DNA of 64,000 nucleotides from Eleusine coracana subsp. coracana (Eukaryota; Streptophyta; Magnoliopsida; Poales; Poaceae): the NCBI GenBank assembly GCA_032690845.1, contig CM064427.1:19231501-19295500 (forward strand), in the 5' to 3' direction. The notes under the pieces are model-generated. The model was not told where the DNA came from, searched no databases, and saw only the letters and a program-made list of their open reading frames with translations. The translations under genes and the position numbers were made by a program. Positions 1-10,952 of the stretch are shown piece after piece. Each line of letters opens with the position of its first letter. Positions within the stretch are counted from its first letter, which is position 1.

Positions 1-2834
1 CGCTGCCGCTTTACCGGGGAAGGGATTTACCCGACCCCCTTTTTCGTCCTCTCTCTCGTTCTTCTCTCTCGTGCGCGCTCAGTTCTTCTCCTCTGCTTTT
101 CTTCCACCACCACCGACCGGGCTCCGCCTGCTCTACGCCGTCGACTTCTCGGCCAACACCACTCCTCGTCGCGCAATACTCCCAGCACCCCACTTTGGCC
201 GTCCAGTACCATCTCCCGTTGAAGACCACGAAGTGGAGCCGTCGATTGTTTAGATGAGCACCGATGACCTCTTTCCGCTTCTTCTTCAAATTCGATTTCT
301 ACTTTCAACCATAACCAAATTCCTCGGAATGGAAGGTTTTTAGCTTGATCACGCCTCAATTTGAACTTTGCCCAATTGTCTTTGACCACGAATGATTCCC
401 TACTCCAAGATCTTTCCCGCCATTGTTGCCGAGCCCAGCCTCTGCTGCCGTTTGCCGTCACCTTTGCTCTGGTGATCATTCATTGCCGAAGCCTTCCCCT
501 CTGCTATCCTCCCGCAATCGCCGCCTCTTCTCCGCTGTGGTTGGCCGAGTCGAGCTCGAGAGCGAGCTCGAGCTCCGGCAGCAGAAGCGTCGCGCGAGCG
601 CGAGCTCGAAGAGCTCTCTGGAGCTGGGCTTGCTGCGCGATTGGGCCGAGCGGCTCAGTCGTAGGGTGAGCGCGCGCGATCCCAAGTGCTCGCGTCGCTA
701 GGCCGTGCCCCGCCCCGACTGGGCCGCCGTGTGGCTTGGCCGTGCCCACGCCCCGCGTCGCTGCGCTGCTGGACCTGGTCCAGTAGCAGCTGGGCTGCCC
801 GAAGGCCCATAAGGCCACAATCCAGTTTTCTTTATTTCTTTTCTTTCCCCAGGCGTTTCATTTAAAAATAATTCCAGAGTTTAAATAAAATCTAGCAAAT
901 AAATTAAGCTTCCTAAAATCTTGGAATCAATTTTATTAGGTTCCAAATAATTTCCTCTACTACTTTATGAAATAAAATTTAATATTTATTTTATATGATT
1001 TTAAAGTATTTAATTAAGTTTATGAATTATCTTTTAATTGTTAATTCATTTATTTTCTAAGATTAATATTTATTTTGTTAATGATTTTATTTCATGTGTT
1101 AATTGGGGTAATTAAGGGTTATTAATTTGAATTAAAACATGTTAAACCCTTATCATTAATGGACTTAATTACTCTTATTTTGAAGGAAATACTTCAGACA
1201 AGAGTAATTAAAATTCTTAGTCTAAATATTTTATCGAATCATCATTTTCAATGCATTGCATGTCATATTTCATGCATCGCTGATACTAACTTGTGACGTG
1301 CCAACCAATCGTATAGGACCCGAGATCGTCAAGCCATCTGCCGACAGTGGACCTGAGGTGGTAATTGTCGAGACCGACCCCACGCCTGCGTCGTCGTATC
1401 CGGACGAAACCCAAGACAAGCCCCGGTGCATCCCACCTATGTTTTTAAATTCTTTCTTTTATCATAGACAGTTGAGTCATGCTTGTGCATAGGTTCCAGA
1501 AATTGATTGACACCCACCTGCATCACTACCGTATCCTATGATGTTTTTACCCTGTACAGGTACAGGTAGCACGATAGACGCTATGCTTATGTCGTAGGAA
1601 TGTCGGTAGCACTACATAGGATGATCTTAAAGCATGGAGGCTTTAAGTTGATGGAGATCTTTGAGAACTTAAATGAAAGATAGTGATGATGATGATGAGA
1701 CCGGACGGGCCTCGGAGATGAAAGGGCAAAGACTGGGCCTTGCAAGGTGGTAGGCCCGTCCGTGTTAAATTAGGACCAAACCGTTGGTGGCTCTATGAAC
1801 AAGTATTGAACAGTACCGTCTATATGCTGGTATATGGGACCCAGTAAGTTGATGTACCCTAACTACATTAGTGGTAGGACGTAGCCAACTTTTTTTTTCT
1901 GGCTGTTAGTGAGATTGAAGTCTCATGGGAGGGAAATGGTGGTCGCCCATGGATAACGTCTGGGACGGGTATCTAGTGGGGTCTCCATATTCCCGGGGGA
2001 GTTGGAAACGGATCAACCTCTGGTTGGGGTTAGTGGGAAAAGTTATCATATACAACCAATGTGGTGCGTATATGTCCTGTAGTCGGGTTTTACCTAGCTG
2101 GTAGAAATGGATTCGAATAGTTGTCCCTCGCAGCAATGAGTACCGCTTGTTCGCTTGGCGCGAACGGAGATAATCGAGAGTAACGAGAAGGAGAAGGATT
2201 ATTTTAAATTATTTAGTTTGACTTGATAAATTTTGACTGTAATAGTTGCAGGATGCAAACCTTATTATTAATGAACATAATTTTGAGCTAAAATATGAAA
2301 TAGATAGCCACTAGTAGGTGCTGTTTTTCGCAAGTCTGAGTCAACCCACCAGTCAAAGTCCTAAGTATTCTAGATGTCGGCCTTAGCGAGCCATGTTGAC
2401 GGGTCAGTCTTGCGGACTAGATTAGATACTCAGGGGTTGTTCGGCTTATTATTTTGTTAGGTGGGGAGCCAAGCTCCTGTAGATGGTCAGAAAGCATGCC
2501 AGAGGAAGGGCAACTGTCGGAGGGAGGTTCTCTTTAGTGAGAACGCATTCCATCTCCGGAAGAGTAGAAGCCAAGGCGTGTCTTTGAGAGCGAGATGGAT
2601 AGATGTGGTTTCAAAACTTGGTTTGAACAATGATCAAACTTTTGTTGAGTTTTAAAACTCGTGTGTAATAAATGTTTTTTCGCTGCAAGACTTTTGTTTG
2701 TTTTCTGAAAAACCTGGTTGTATTATACCTTGATGTAATATATTTGGACTTGTGTAAATGTATATGCTATTGTAACTCGCTTCGTCGAGTGTTCTCCTAT
2801 ACACGATCCTGGTCATCCCGGAGTGGATGTCACA
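1..2834 (+). repeat. 5' LTR of the gypsy element (first ~164 bp missing)
   Basis: The sequence from base 1 matches that from 9423 onward. The repeat ends TGTCACA at 2834, directly before the primer binding site. The first 850 bases are GC-rich, and the segment to about 1250 is very AT-rich. Relative to the 3' LTR it carries 380 extra bases at about 469-848, GC-rich with runs of GAGCTCGAG. The small open frames inside it (for example near 1256, 1906 and 2461) have no recognisable product and reappear in the 3' LTR, so they are not annotated as genes. Confidence 0.9.
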
Positions 2835-2836
2835 GC

Positions 2837-2848
2837 TAGTATCAGAGT
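2837..2848 (+). other. Primer binding site (tRNA-iMet type)
   Basis: TAGTATCAGAGT starts 2 bases after the LTR end. It matches the plant initiator-methionine tRNA 3' complement TGGTATCAGAGC at 10 of 12 positions. Confidence 0.8.
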
Positions 2849-3182
2849 AATACAGGAGCAACGACATAACATTCTTAAGTCCATTTTCAAAACTCAATTT
2901 GCAAAAAAATTTCTTAGGACCCCACTAGTGAGAACGGCAGGTTAGAAAGACGCTAGAAGACACGAGTAGATGTCACTATTCGTTTTAGAGCATGTTTCTA
3001 ACTGCTAATTTATTAACTTTGAGTTGCATATTGTTTGCATCATGTCATTTTGTATAATTAAAAATTTCTGGGGTTTTAACGGTTAAGATTTTTCTTATAC
3101 TGCCAGTTTTTCCTCTCGTTGTTTTGTTACTTTGTTTTACTTTGGAAAGTAGTGTTTAACTTGTTAAACCTTTTTCCTGCAG

Positions 3183-3805
3183 ATGCCACGAGGACAGAGA
3201 CGCGTTCGTGAGCCTGACGTGCAGGGGGCACGTATGGCAGCCCTAGAGCATCAGCTCCATGACGTCGAGGCGCAGCTAGCTGAGGTTACTCAGCAGAGAG
3301 ACCACCAGCAGGTTGCCTTTTTAGAGTGGTTTGAGGCAGACGCACGTCAGATCCAGGAGTCATGCGCATGGATTACGGAGTTAGAGGGATAGATTATAGA
3401 GGTTATAGAGGACCGAGACGATTTCCACCAACAGACACTGAATTTGGAGGAGCACATGGCAAGGCTTGCTGAGGAGCTTGACGAGACTAGAGAGAGAGGA
3501 TTACGGACGTAGAGGGACAGCTCACGGGGGTTACGCAGCAGCGTAACCAGGCGATCGAGATTATGCTTGATTTTGCCGATCAGAGAGACCAGCTTCAGCT
3601 ACAGCTTTAGAACATGATGGAGGCACAGCAGATACTTGTGGATCACCACCAGGACCTTCACATGCAGATTGCACAGTTGCAGCAGCAGATACCGCCACCG
3701 CAAGGACAGGTAGCTCCTGAGTCAAGCTTAGACTCTCAAGGACCCCCTGCTGAGTCCGAGGCCGCACTTGCCTCTGACGCAGACAGTCACGCACCACCAC
3801 AGTAG
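3183..3805 (+). pseudogene. Coiled-coil leader ORF of the gypsy element (upstream of gag)
   Basis: An ATG 349 bp after the LTR opens a Gln/Glu/Arg-rich reading frame (MPRGQRRVREPDVQ...) with heptad-like leucines. It continues past in-frame TAG codons at about 3390 and 3608, with one frameshift near 3500, to a final TAG at 3803-3805. Restored conceptually it is a coiled-coil protein of about 200 residues with a Pro/Gln/Ser-rich tail. It has no zinc knuckle and is not gag. I do not recognise its family. Some grass chromoviruses carry extra non-gag ORFs, but this one I can only describe. The TAG codons look like decayed CAG. Confidence 0.5.
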
Positions 3806-4143
3806 ATGGTGCGAGAGTAGAGATAGGATGATAGGAGTAGGAGGATAGCACCATTTTTTCTGACAGGATGTCAGATTGATAGCCACAGGGTAGGAGACTG
3901 GAGTTATGAATGTTTGGGTAGGATGGCGATAGTCGCCACATTTTTACTGACACAGGTCAGATTGTATAGTGGGTCAACAGTAGACCTAACCACCCCACTA
4001 TAGCAGTTTGTACTAGTAGTAGTAGCTGATGTAACATGTTACTAAGGAATAAAAGTGGATGTTTATAAAAATGTTACAGTTGAGTATGTTTAGAGAAAGT
4101 ACAAGTTGATATTGATGTATGTCATTTTTATTTCTCCGCAGAG

Positions 4144-4562
4144 ATGGCCAGTGGTGGTAATGGCATCGGTGAAGCGGAAGGGCAGCAATGTTATTTGTGT
4201 CCAGAGAAGGATGCTCGTATAGCAGAACTGGAAAGCCGACTTCGAGAAAGAGATGAGATGTTGATCATTAAGAGGGTCAAATAAATAACAAGGAAGAGCA
4301 ACTGGTAAACATGAATCAGCAACTTGCAATGGCTAATGTTACAATCCAATAGTTAGAAGAAGATTTGATTTAGATGCATAATATTATAGTAAACCAGGAA
4401 CTTGAGCAGCAACAAAATGAGGAAGCAGAAGAAGAACCAGAGGAAATAATGGACATGGAATCAGTAATAGAATCAACGGAAATTCCGCAACTCTAGGATG
4501 AGAATGTTCAAGTGAAAGATTCTAGGAATCAGGAAGTAACTTCCACATTTCATGTAGAGTAG
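4144..4562 (+). pseudogene. Second coiled-coil ORF remnant upstream of gag
   Basis: It starts MASGGNGIGEAEGQQCYLC and continues as a Glu/Gln/Leu-rich coiled coil (KDARIAELESRLRERDEM). It is broken by a frameshift near 4280 and several stops, then runs on through an acidic part (EEAEEEPEEIMDME) to about 4562. It resembles the ORF at 3183 in composition but not in sequence. Function is unknown. It may be the 5' part of an extended gag or a separate accessory frame. Confidence 0.4.
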
Positions 4563-4800
4563 TGAGCAACGTCGTGTTGCAACATGTACTTTAGAATAAA
4601 AGGGGTTGCAATAGAGGTGCAGTAGTTTCGAGATGGCGGGATGAATAAAGTTGATGTGAACTTTGCGTGTTGACACATGTTTTATGTCAGGTTTTAAGAT
4701 GCTGGAATAAATTGTTATTTTATGTGAAGCTAAGCCATGAACATGTTGTTATCAATTATTCCTATATTATACATAAGTATTGGGGATGCTAATGAAAAAG

Positions 4801-5940
4801 TTTTTCTTGGACAGAAGGGCTGACACAGGAAATGGAAATGGCGCGGAAAATTCTCAGCATGGAGGAGCAGAAGTGCCACCACCTCCACCCACCCTGGCAC
4901 AAGCCATTGCAGCCATACTAAATTCTGGTGTGGCATAAGAAGACTAGCTCTGATAGATAGCTCATAATACAGCACCACCAGAGCATCGTCCCGGTCATCA
5001 TGCTAATCAGCAACTTATCCGGACTTCATAGCCACCCGTCCGCCTACTTTTTCAGATGTAGGGGAACCTCTGGAGGCGGACCATTGGTTGCGCACCATTG
5101 AGTCCAAGTTGGAGCTGATACCTTGCACAAATACCCAGAAAACTTTGTTCGCTGCCCAGCAATTACAAGGAATTGCTGCAGCTTGGTGGGCAAAACACAA
5201 GGCGATGCACCCGCCTGATTATCAATTTACTTGGGCAGAATTTGTTAAAGCATTTCAAGACAATCACATCCCAGAAGACCTTGTTGATCAGAAGCGGAAC
5301 AAATTTCTGGCATTAAAGCAAGGAGATGACGGTGCATGCTTATTCTAAAGTGTTCAACCGTCTAGCACAATATGCTCCAGAATATGTGGATACAGAGGGC
5401 AAGAAGAAAGCTCGATTCAAAAAGAGGTTTGACAACAAAACTGCAGTCTCATATCGTTTTGAATCGGACTGCTAGTTTCAGCGAATTTGTTAGTGATGCC
5501 ATTATTCTTGAAAATTCTCTCCGTATCCATAAGGCTGCTAAAGACAAGAAAAGAACATCGTTGGGATAGGGAAGCAGAGGACCATCCAAGTATAGGCTGA
5601 ACATTTATCAGGCACCTCAACCGCCGCCACAACAATACCAGTTTCGTCCACCATATCAGCAGCAGAATGTGCAACAGCCTCAACAATCTTATTCGGCACC
5701 ACCGCCGAATACTCTGCCTTGTTATAATTGCGGTCGGCCTGGACATTTCGCTCGAAGTTGTCCGTATCCACTGAAGACAAACAATGCGCCACGTCCACAA
5801 GCACCAGGACCAAGTCAGCAGAGGAATCGACCCAAGAACCCTCCGGTGAAAATAGGACGTGCCAATTTCACCACAATTGAGGAGATACCAGAAGGAGGAC
5901 AAGTTCTTGCGGGTATGTTTTCTATTACTGAGCATCCCGC
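4801..5940 (+). pseudogene. Gypsy gag (capsid plus zinc knuckle), frameshifted
   Basis: A Pro-rich start (about 4845-4925) is followed by a capsid-type segment at 5040-5345 containing ADHWLRTIESKLELI and AAAWWAKHKAMHPP, typical of gypsy retrotransposon gag. A frameshift near 5330 moves the frame. The capsid C-terminal part continues at 5345-5570, then a Gln/Pro-rich linker, then one CCHC knuckle (CYNCGRPGHFARSC, 5720-5761) for nucleic-acid binding. In-frame stops include a TAG at about 5568. It runs directly into the protease of pol without a gap, as in single-frame chromoviruses. Not functional. Confidence 0.85.
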
Positions 5941-8900
5941 TATGATATTATTTGATTCCGGAGCTACTCATAATTTTATCAGCAAAGCATACATTCAACA
6001 ACATCATATCATGCCATCTGAACTATCATGCCCACATCTTATTTCTACACCTAGGGATAAAATACTTGCCAATCAAATTGCAGCAAATATGCCCCTAAAA
6101 CTGGGTAGTAAAGTTTATCCTACATCTTTGATCATTTTGGAAGGGCAAGGGTTAGATGCAATACTTGGAATGCAATGGATGCATTTTCATAGAGCAGTCC
6201 TAGATATAGCTTCTCGAGCTGTACATCTAGATTCTCCTATTCATGGTCAAGATTGTTTGACTTTAACCATTCCAAAAACCCTCTTGCCAGTGGTTAATAA
6301 AGTCATTGGAAAAACCTTGGTAGAGATATCTAGACGTTTTTCCCGAGGATTTACCAGGATTACCTCCTGAATGGGATATAGAATTTAAGATAGAATTACA
6401 ACCAGGGACAACACCTATATCTAGAAGATCTTATCGGATGTCTCCCAATAAACTTGCCGAGCTGAAGGTGCAATTACAGGAATTGTTAGATAAAGGATAT
6501 ATACGTCCAAGTTTGTCACCCTAGGGTTGTCTTGCCTTGTTTGTCAAAAAGAAAGATCAAACATTGAGGTTATGTGTGGATTATTGGCCTTTAAATGCTG
6601 TTACTATCAAGAATAAGTATCCGCTACCTCGAATTGATATCCTATTTGATCAATTGATGGGGGCCAATGTATTCTCCAAAATAGATCTTCGTTCTGGATA
6701 CCACAAGATTTGAATTAGAGTCGAAGACATACCTAAAACAGCTTTTTCTACCAGGTATGGACTCTATGAATATCTGGTAATGTCTTTTGGTCTCACTAAT
6801 GCACCGGCACATTTCATGTACTTGATGAATTCAGTATTCATGCCGGAATTGGACAAGTTCATCGTAGTTTTCATAGATGATATTCTGATTTACTCCAAGT
6901 CGGAGGAGGAACATGCTCAACATTTGTGGGTTGTGTTACAACACTTAAGAGATCACCAATTATATGCCAAGTTCAGCAAGTGTGAATTTCGGTTGAAGAA
7001 GATACCATTTCTAGGTCATGTGATTTCAGCTGAAGGTGTAGCAGTCGATCCAAATAATGTTCAGAAAGTACTAGATTGGAAACCACCAAAATCAATCACT
7101 CAAATTTGAAGCTTTTTAGGATTGGCAGGCTACTATAGGAGGTTTATTCCTAATTTCTTAAAAATGGCTAAGCCGATGACAAAGTTATTCGAGAAAGATC
7201 AGAAATATGAATGGGACCAAGAGTATGAAGAAGCCTTTCAAACTCTAAAAAGATTATTAACCTCTGCACCGGCGTTAGCTCAACCAGATTTGGCCAAGCC
7301 ATTTGATGTTTACTGCGATGCCTCGGGTACAGGGCTTGGTTGTGTTCTTATGCAAGAAGGACGAGTAATCGCATATGCATCACGGTAACTTAGAAAACAT
7401 GAAGAGCACTATCCGACCCATGATCTGGAATTGGCATCAGTGGTGTTATCCTTAAAGATCTGGTGACACTACCTTTTGGGAAATCTAGTGCATGTCTATA
7501 CCGACCATAAAAGTCTCAAGTACATTTTTACCCAAGCGGATCTTAATATGCGTCAAAGAAGATGGTTGGAATTAATTAAAGATTATAAGATCGAGATTCA
7601 TTATCATCCAGGTAAAGCAAATGTTGTAGCAGACACTTTAAGCCGACAAGCACATTGCAATAATCTCACCCCTCAGAAATTGACCAAGGAACTAAAGGGA
7701 GGAGTGAGTGAATCGTATCTTCGTATTATTCCATATGGGGTACTAACTAACCTGACACTTGTTCCCATAATTTGAGAAGATATTATGATAGCCCAAAAGA
7801 AAGATATGGGTATACAACATATAAGGAAGCGACTAAAGACTGGAGATATAACATGCTTCAGAGAAGATGATGAAGGTATTGTCTGGTTCAAGAATAGAAT
7901 AGTAGTTCCTAAGGACTTTAATCTTCATAAGAAAATTTTGGATGAAGCTCACACTTCCAAATATTCTATTCATCCTGGAAGGAATAAAATGTATCAGGAC
8001 TTGAAGCAGAGATTTTGGTGGACAAGGATGAAAAGAGAAATAGCAAACTACGTCAACGAATGCGATACTTGTCGACGGGTAAAGGCTGATCATTTAAAAC
8101 AAGCAGGACCCCTTCAACCTTTAAGCATTCTTGCCTGGAAATGGGAAGATATTAGTATGGACTTTATTGTCGGCCTACCACTAAGTCCACGAAAGCACAA
8201 CTCCATTTGGGTCATTGTTGATAGATTAACCAAGTCTACTCATTTCATCCCAGTACATACTCAGTATACTATGGAGAAATATGCCGAGCTATATATATCT
8301 TGTATTCTTTGCTTGTATGGAATACCAAAGACTATAATCTCGGATAGAGGAGCTAAATTTATATCCAGATTTTGGGAACAAATACATAAGTCTCTTGGAA
8401 CACAATTGATTCGGAGCTTAGCTTACCATCTGCAGACAGATGGGCAAACGGAACAAATCAATCAGTATCTGGAGGATATGCTCCGAGCCTGTGTGTTGAC
8501 ATGCAGCAAAGATTGGAAAAATTGTTTACCTTTGGCAGAATTCTCTTACAATAGCAGCTATCAAGAGAGTATTGAGATGTCACCATTTCAGGCCTTATAT
8601 GGATGAAGTTGTCGCACACCATTAAATTGGTCTGAAAGTGGTGAGAGAATAATTTTTGGACCCGATATAGTACAAGAAGCAGAAGAACAAGTACGCATGA
8701 TCCAACAAAATTTGAAGCAGGCTAAATCTCGACAACTCAGCTATATCAATAAAAGGCGGAGGAAGTTAATGTTCGATATTGGAGATCAGGTATATTTGCG
8801 AGTATCTCCCACAAAAGGTGTTGAATGATTCAGAATCAAAGGAAAGTTGGCACCATGATATATCGGACCTTTTGTTATTCAAGAACAATGTGGACTCGTA

Positions 8901-9224
8901 GCTTATCGGCTAAAATTGCCTACACATCTTTCTGGAGTTCACAACGTCTTTCATGTTTCTCAACTAAAGAAGTGTCTGAAGGCACCGGCAGATGTTGTTA
9001 TCAAAGAAGTGGGACAACTATAGCCAGATTTAACTTATGACGAGTATCCAATCAAAATCATTGATACAAAGGATCGGGTGACAAGGCACAGAACTACCAA
9101 GTTTTACAAAGTCCAATGGAGCAATCACTCAGAGGTGGAAGCTACATGGGAGCAAGAGGAGTTTCTCAAACAAATTATCCAACGTTTCTCCAAACCGCGG
9201 CTATTTAATACGGTATATTTTTGA
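5880..9224 (+). pseudogene. Gypsy pol: protease, RT, RNase H, integrase, chromodomain
   Basis: Domains in order: aspartic protease (LFDSGATHNFI, about 5950), reverse transcriptase (about 6400-7110; VFIDDILIYSK at about 6870 holds the catalytic Asp pair), RNase H (FDVYCDASGTGLG, about 7305), integrase HHCC zinc finger (HPGRNKMYQDL and CDTCRRVK, 7970-8085), integrase core with MDFIVGLP, ISDRGAKF and QTDGQTEQIN (8155-8460), integrase C-terminus with GPFVIQEQCG-type residues, and a chromodomain (about 9030-9190, KFYKVQWSNHSEVEATWE). The intended end is TGA 9222-9224. At least ten internal stops occur (for example 6523, 6712, 7107, 7386, 7464, 7773, 8604, 8826, 8856 and 9019), plus a frameshift near 6330. 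Most stops are TGA where the family has Arg, or TAG where it has Gln or Trp. Confidence 0.92.
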
Positions 9225-9245
9225 ATCTCGGGACGAGATTCCTTT

Positions 9246-9257
9246 AAGGGAGGAGGA
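9246..9257 (+). other. Polypurine tract of the gypsy element
   Basis: The purine run AAGGGAGGAGGA stands immediately before the 3' LTR start TGTGACA (9259). This is the expected site of plus-strand priming. Confidence 0.8.
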
Positions 9258-9258
9258 T

Positions 9259-10952
9259 TGTGACATTTCTGGTTTTTTTAAAAAAATTACCTTTACTGTC
9301 GGTGGGACCCGCCGGCCCCACTCGTCAGCCTCCGGCTCTCAGCGCTGCGCACCGCCCGCGCCGGGGTAGCGCTGGCGTGCGCAAGAGCATCGGAGGCGCC
9401 ACATGGGCCTACAGCTAGGCCCCGCTGCCGCTTTACCGGGGAAGGGATTTACCTGACCCCCCTTTTCCTCCTCCCTCTCGTTCTTCTCTCTCGCGCGCGC
9501 TCAGTTCTTCTCCTCTGCTTTTCTTCCGCCACTGCCGACCGGGCTCCGCCTGCTCTTCGCCGTCGACTTCCCGGCCAACACCGCTCCTCATCGTGCAATA
9601 CTCCTAGCACCCCACTTTGGTCGTCCAGTACCATCTCCTGTTGAAGAACGCGAAGTGGAGCCATCGATTGTTTCGGTGAGCACCGATGACCTCTTTCCGC
9701 TTCTTCTTCAAATTCGATTTCTACTTTCAACCATAACCAGATTCCTCGTAATGGAAGGTTTTCAGCTTGATCACGCCTCAATTTGAACTTTGTCCAATTG
9801 TCTTTGACCACGAATGATTCCCTACTCCAAGATCTTTCCCGCCGTAGTTGCCGAGCCCAGCCTCTGCCGCCGTTCGCCGTCGCCTTTGCTCCAGGCTTTT
9901 CATTTAAAAATAATTCTAGAGTTTAAATAAAATCTAGCAAATAAATTAAGCTTCCTAAAATCTTGGAATCAATTTTGTTAGGTTCCAAATAATTTCCTCT
10001 ACCACTTTATGAAATAAAATTTAATATTTATTTTATATGAATTTAAAGTATTTAATTAAGTTTATGAATTATCTTTTAATTGTTAATTCATTTATTTTCT
10101 AAGATTAATATTTATTTCGTTAATGATTTTATTTCATGTTTTAAATGGAGTAATTAAGGGTTATTAATTTGAACAAAAACCTGTTAAACCCTTGTCATTA
10201 ATGGACTTAATTACTCTTATTTTGAAGGAAATACTTCAGACAAGAGTAATTAAAATTCTTAGTCTAAATATTTTATTGAATCATCATTTTCAATGCATTG
10301 CATGTCATATTTCATGCATCGATGATACTAACTTACGACGTGTCGACCAATCGTATAGGACCCGAGATCATCAAGCCATCTGCCGACAGTAGACCTGAGG
10401 TGGTAATTGTTGAGACCGACCCCATGCATGCGTTGCTATATCTGAACGAAACCCAAGGCAAGCACCGGTGCATCCCACCTATGTTTTTAAATTCTTTCTT
10501 TTATCACAGTCAGTCGAGTCATGCTTATGCATTAGGTTCCAGGGATTGATTGACACCCACCTGCATCACTATCGTATCCTATGATGTTTGTACCCTATAC
10601 AGATCCAGGTAGCACGATAGGCGCTATGCTTATGTCATAGGAATATCGGTAGCACTATATAGGATGATCTTAAAGCATGGAGGCTTTAAATTGATGGAGA
10701 TCTTTGAGAACTTAAATGAAAGATGATGATCATGACGATGAGACCGGACGGGCCCCGTAGAGGAAAGGGCAAAGTCTGGGTCTTGCAAGGTGGTAGCCCC
10801 GTCCGTGTCAAATTAGGACCAAACCGTTGGTGGCTCCGTGAACAAGTATTGAACAATACCGTCTACATGTTGGTATATGGGACCCAGTAAGCTAATGTAC
10901 CCTAACTACCTCAGTGGTAGGACATAGCCAACTTTCTTTTTCTGGCTGTTAG
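9259..10952 (+). repeat. 3' LTR of the gypsy element, first part
   Basis: It matches the 5' LTR collinearly from its start to the point equivalent to 1910, where the minus-strand LTR element is inserted. It lacks the 380 bp present at 469-848 of the 5' LTR; the junction is at about 9890. GTTAG at 10948-10952 is one half of the target-site duplication of the inserted element. Confidence 0.9.
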
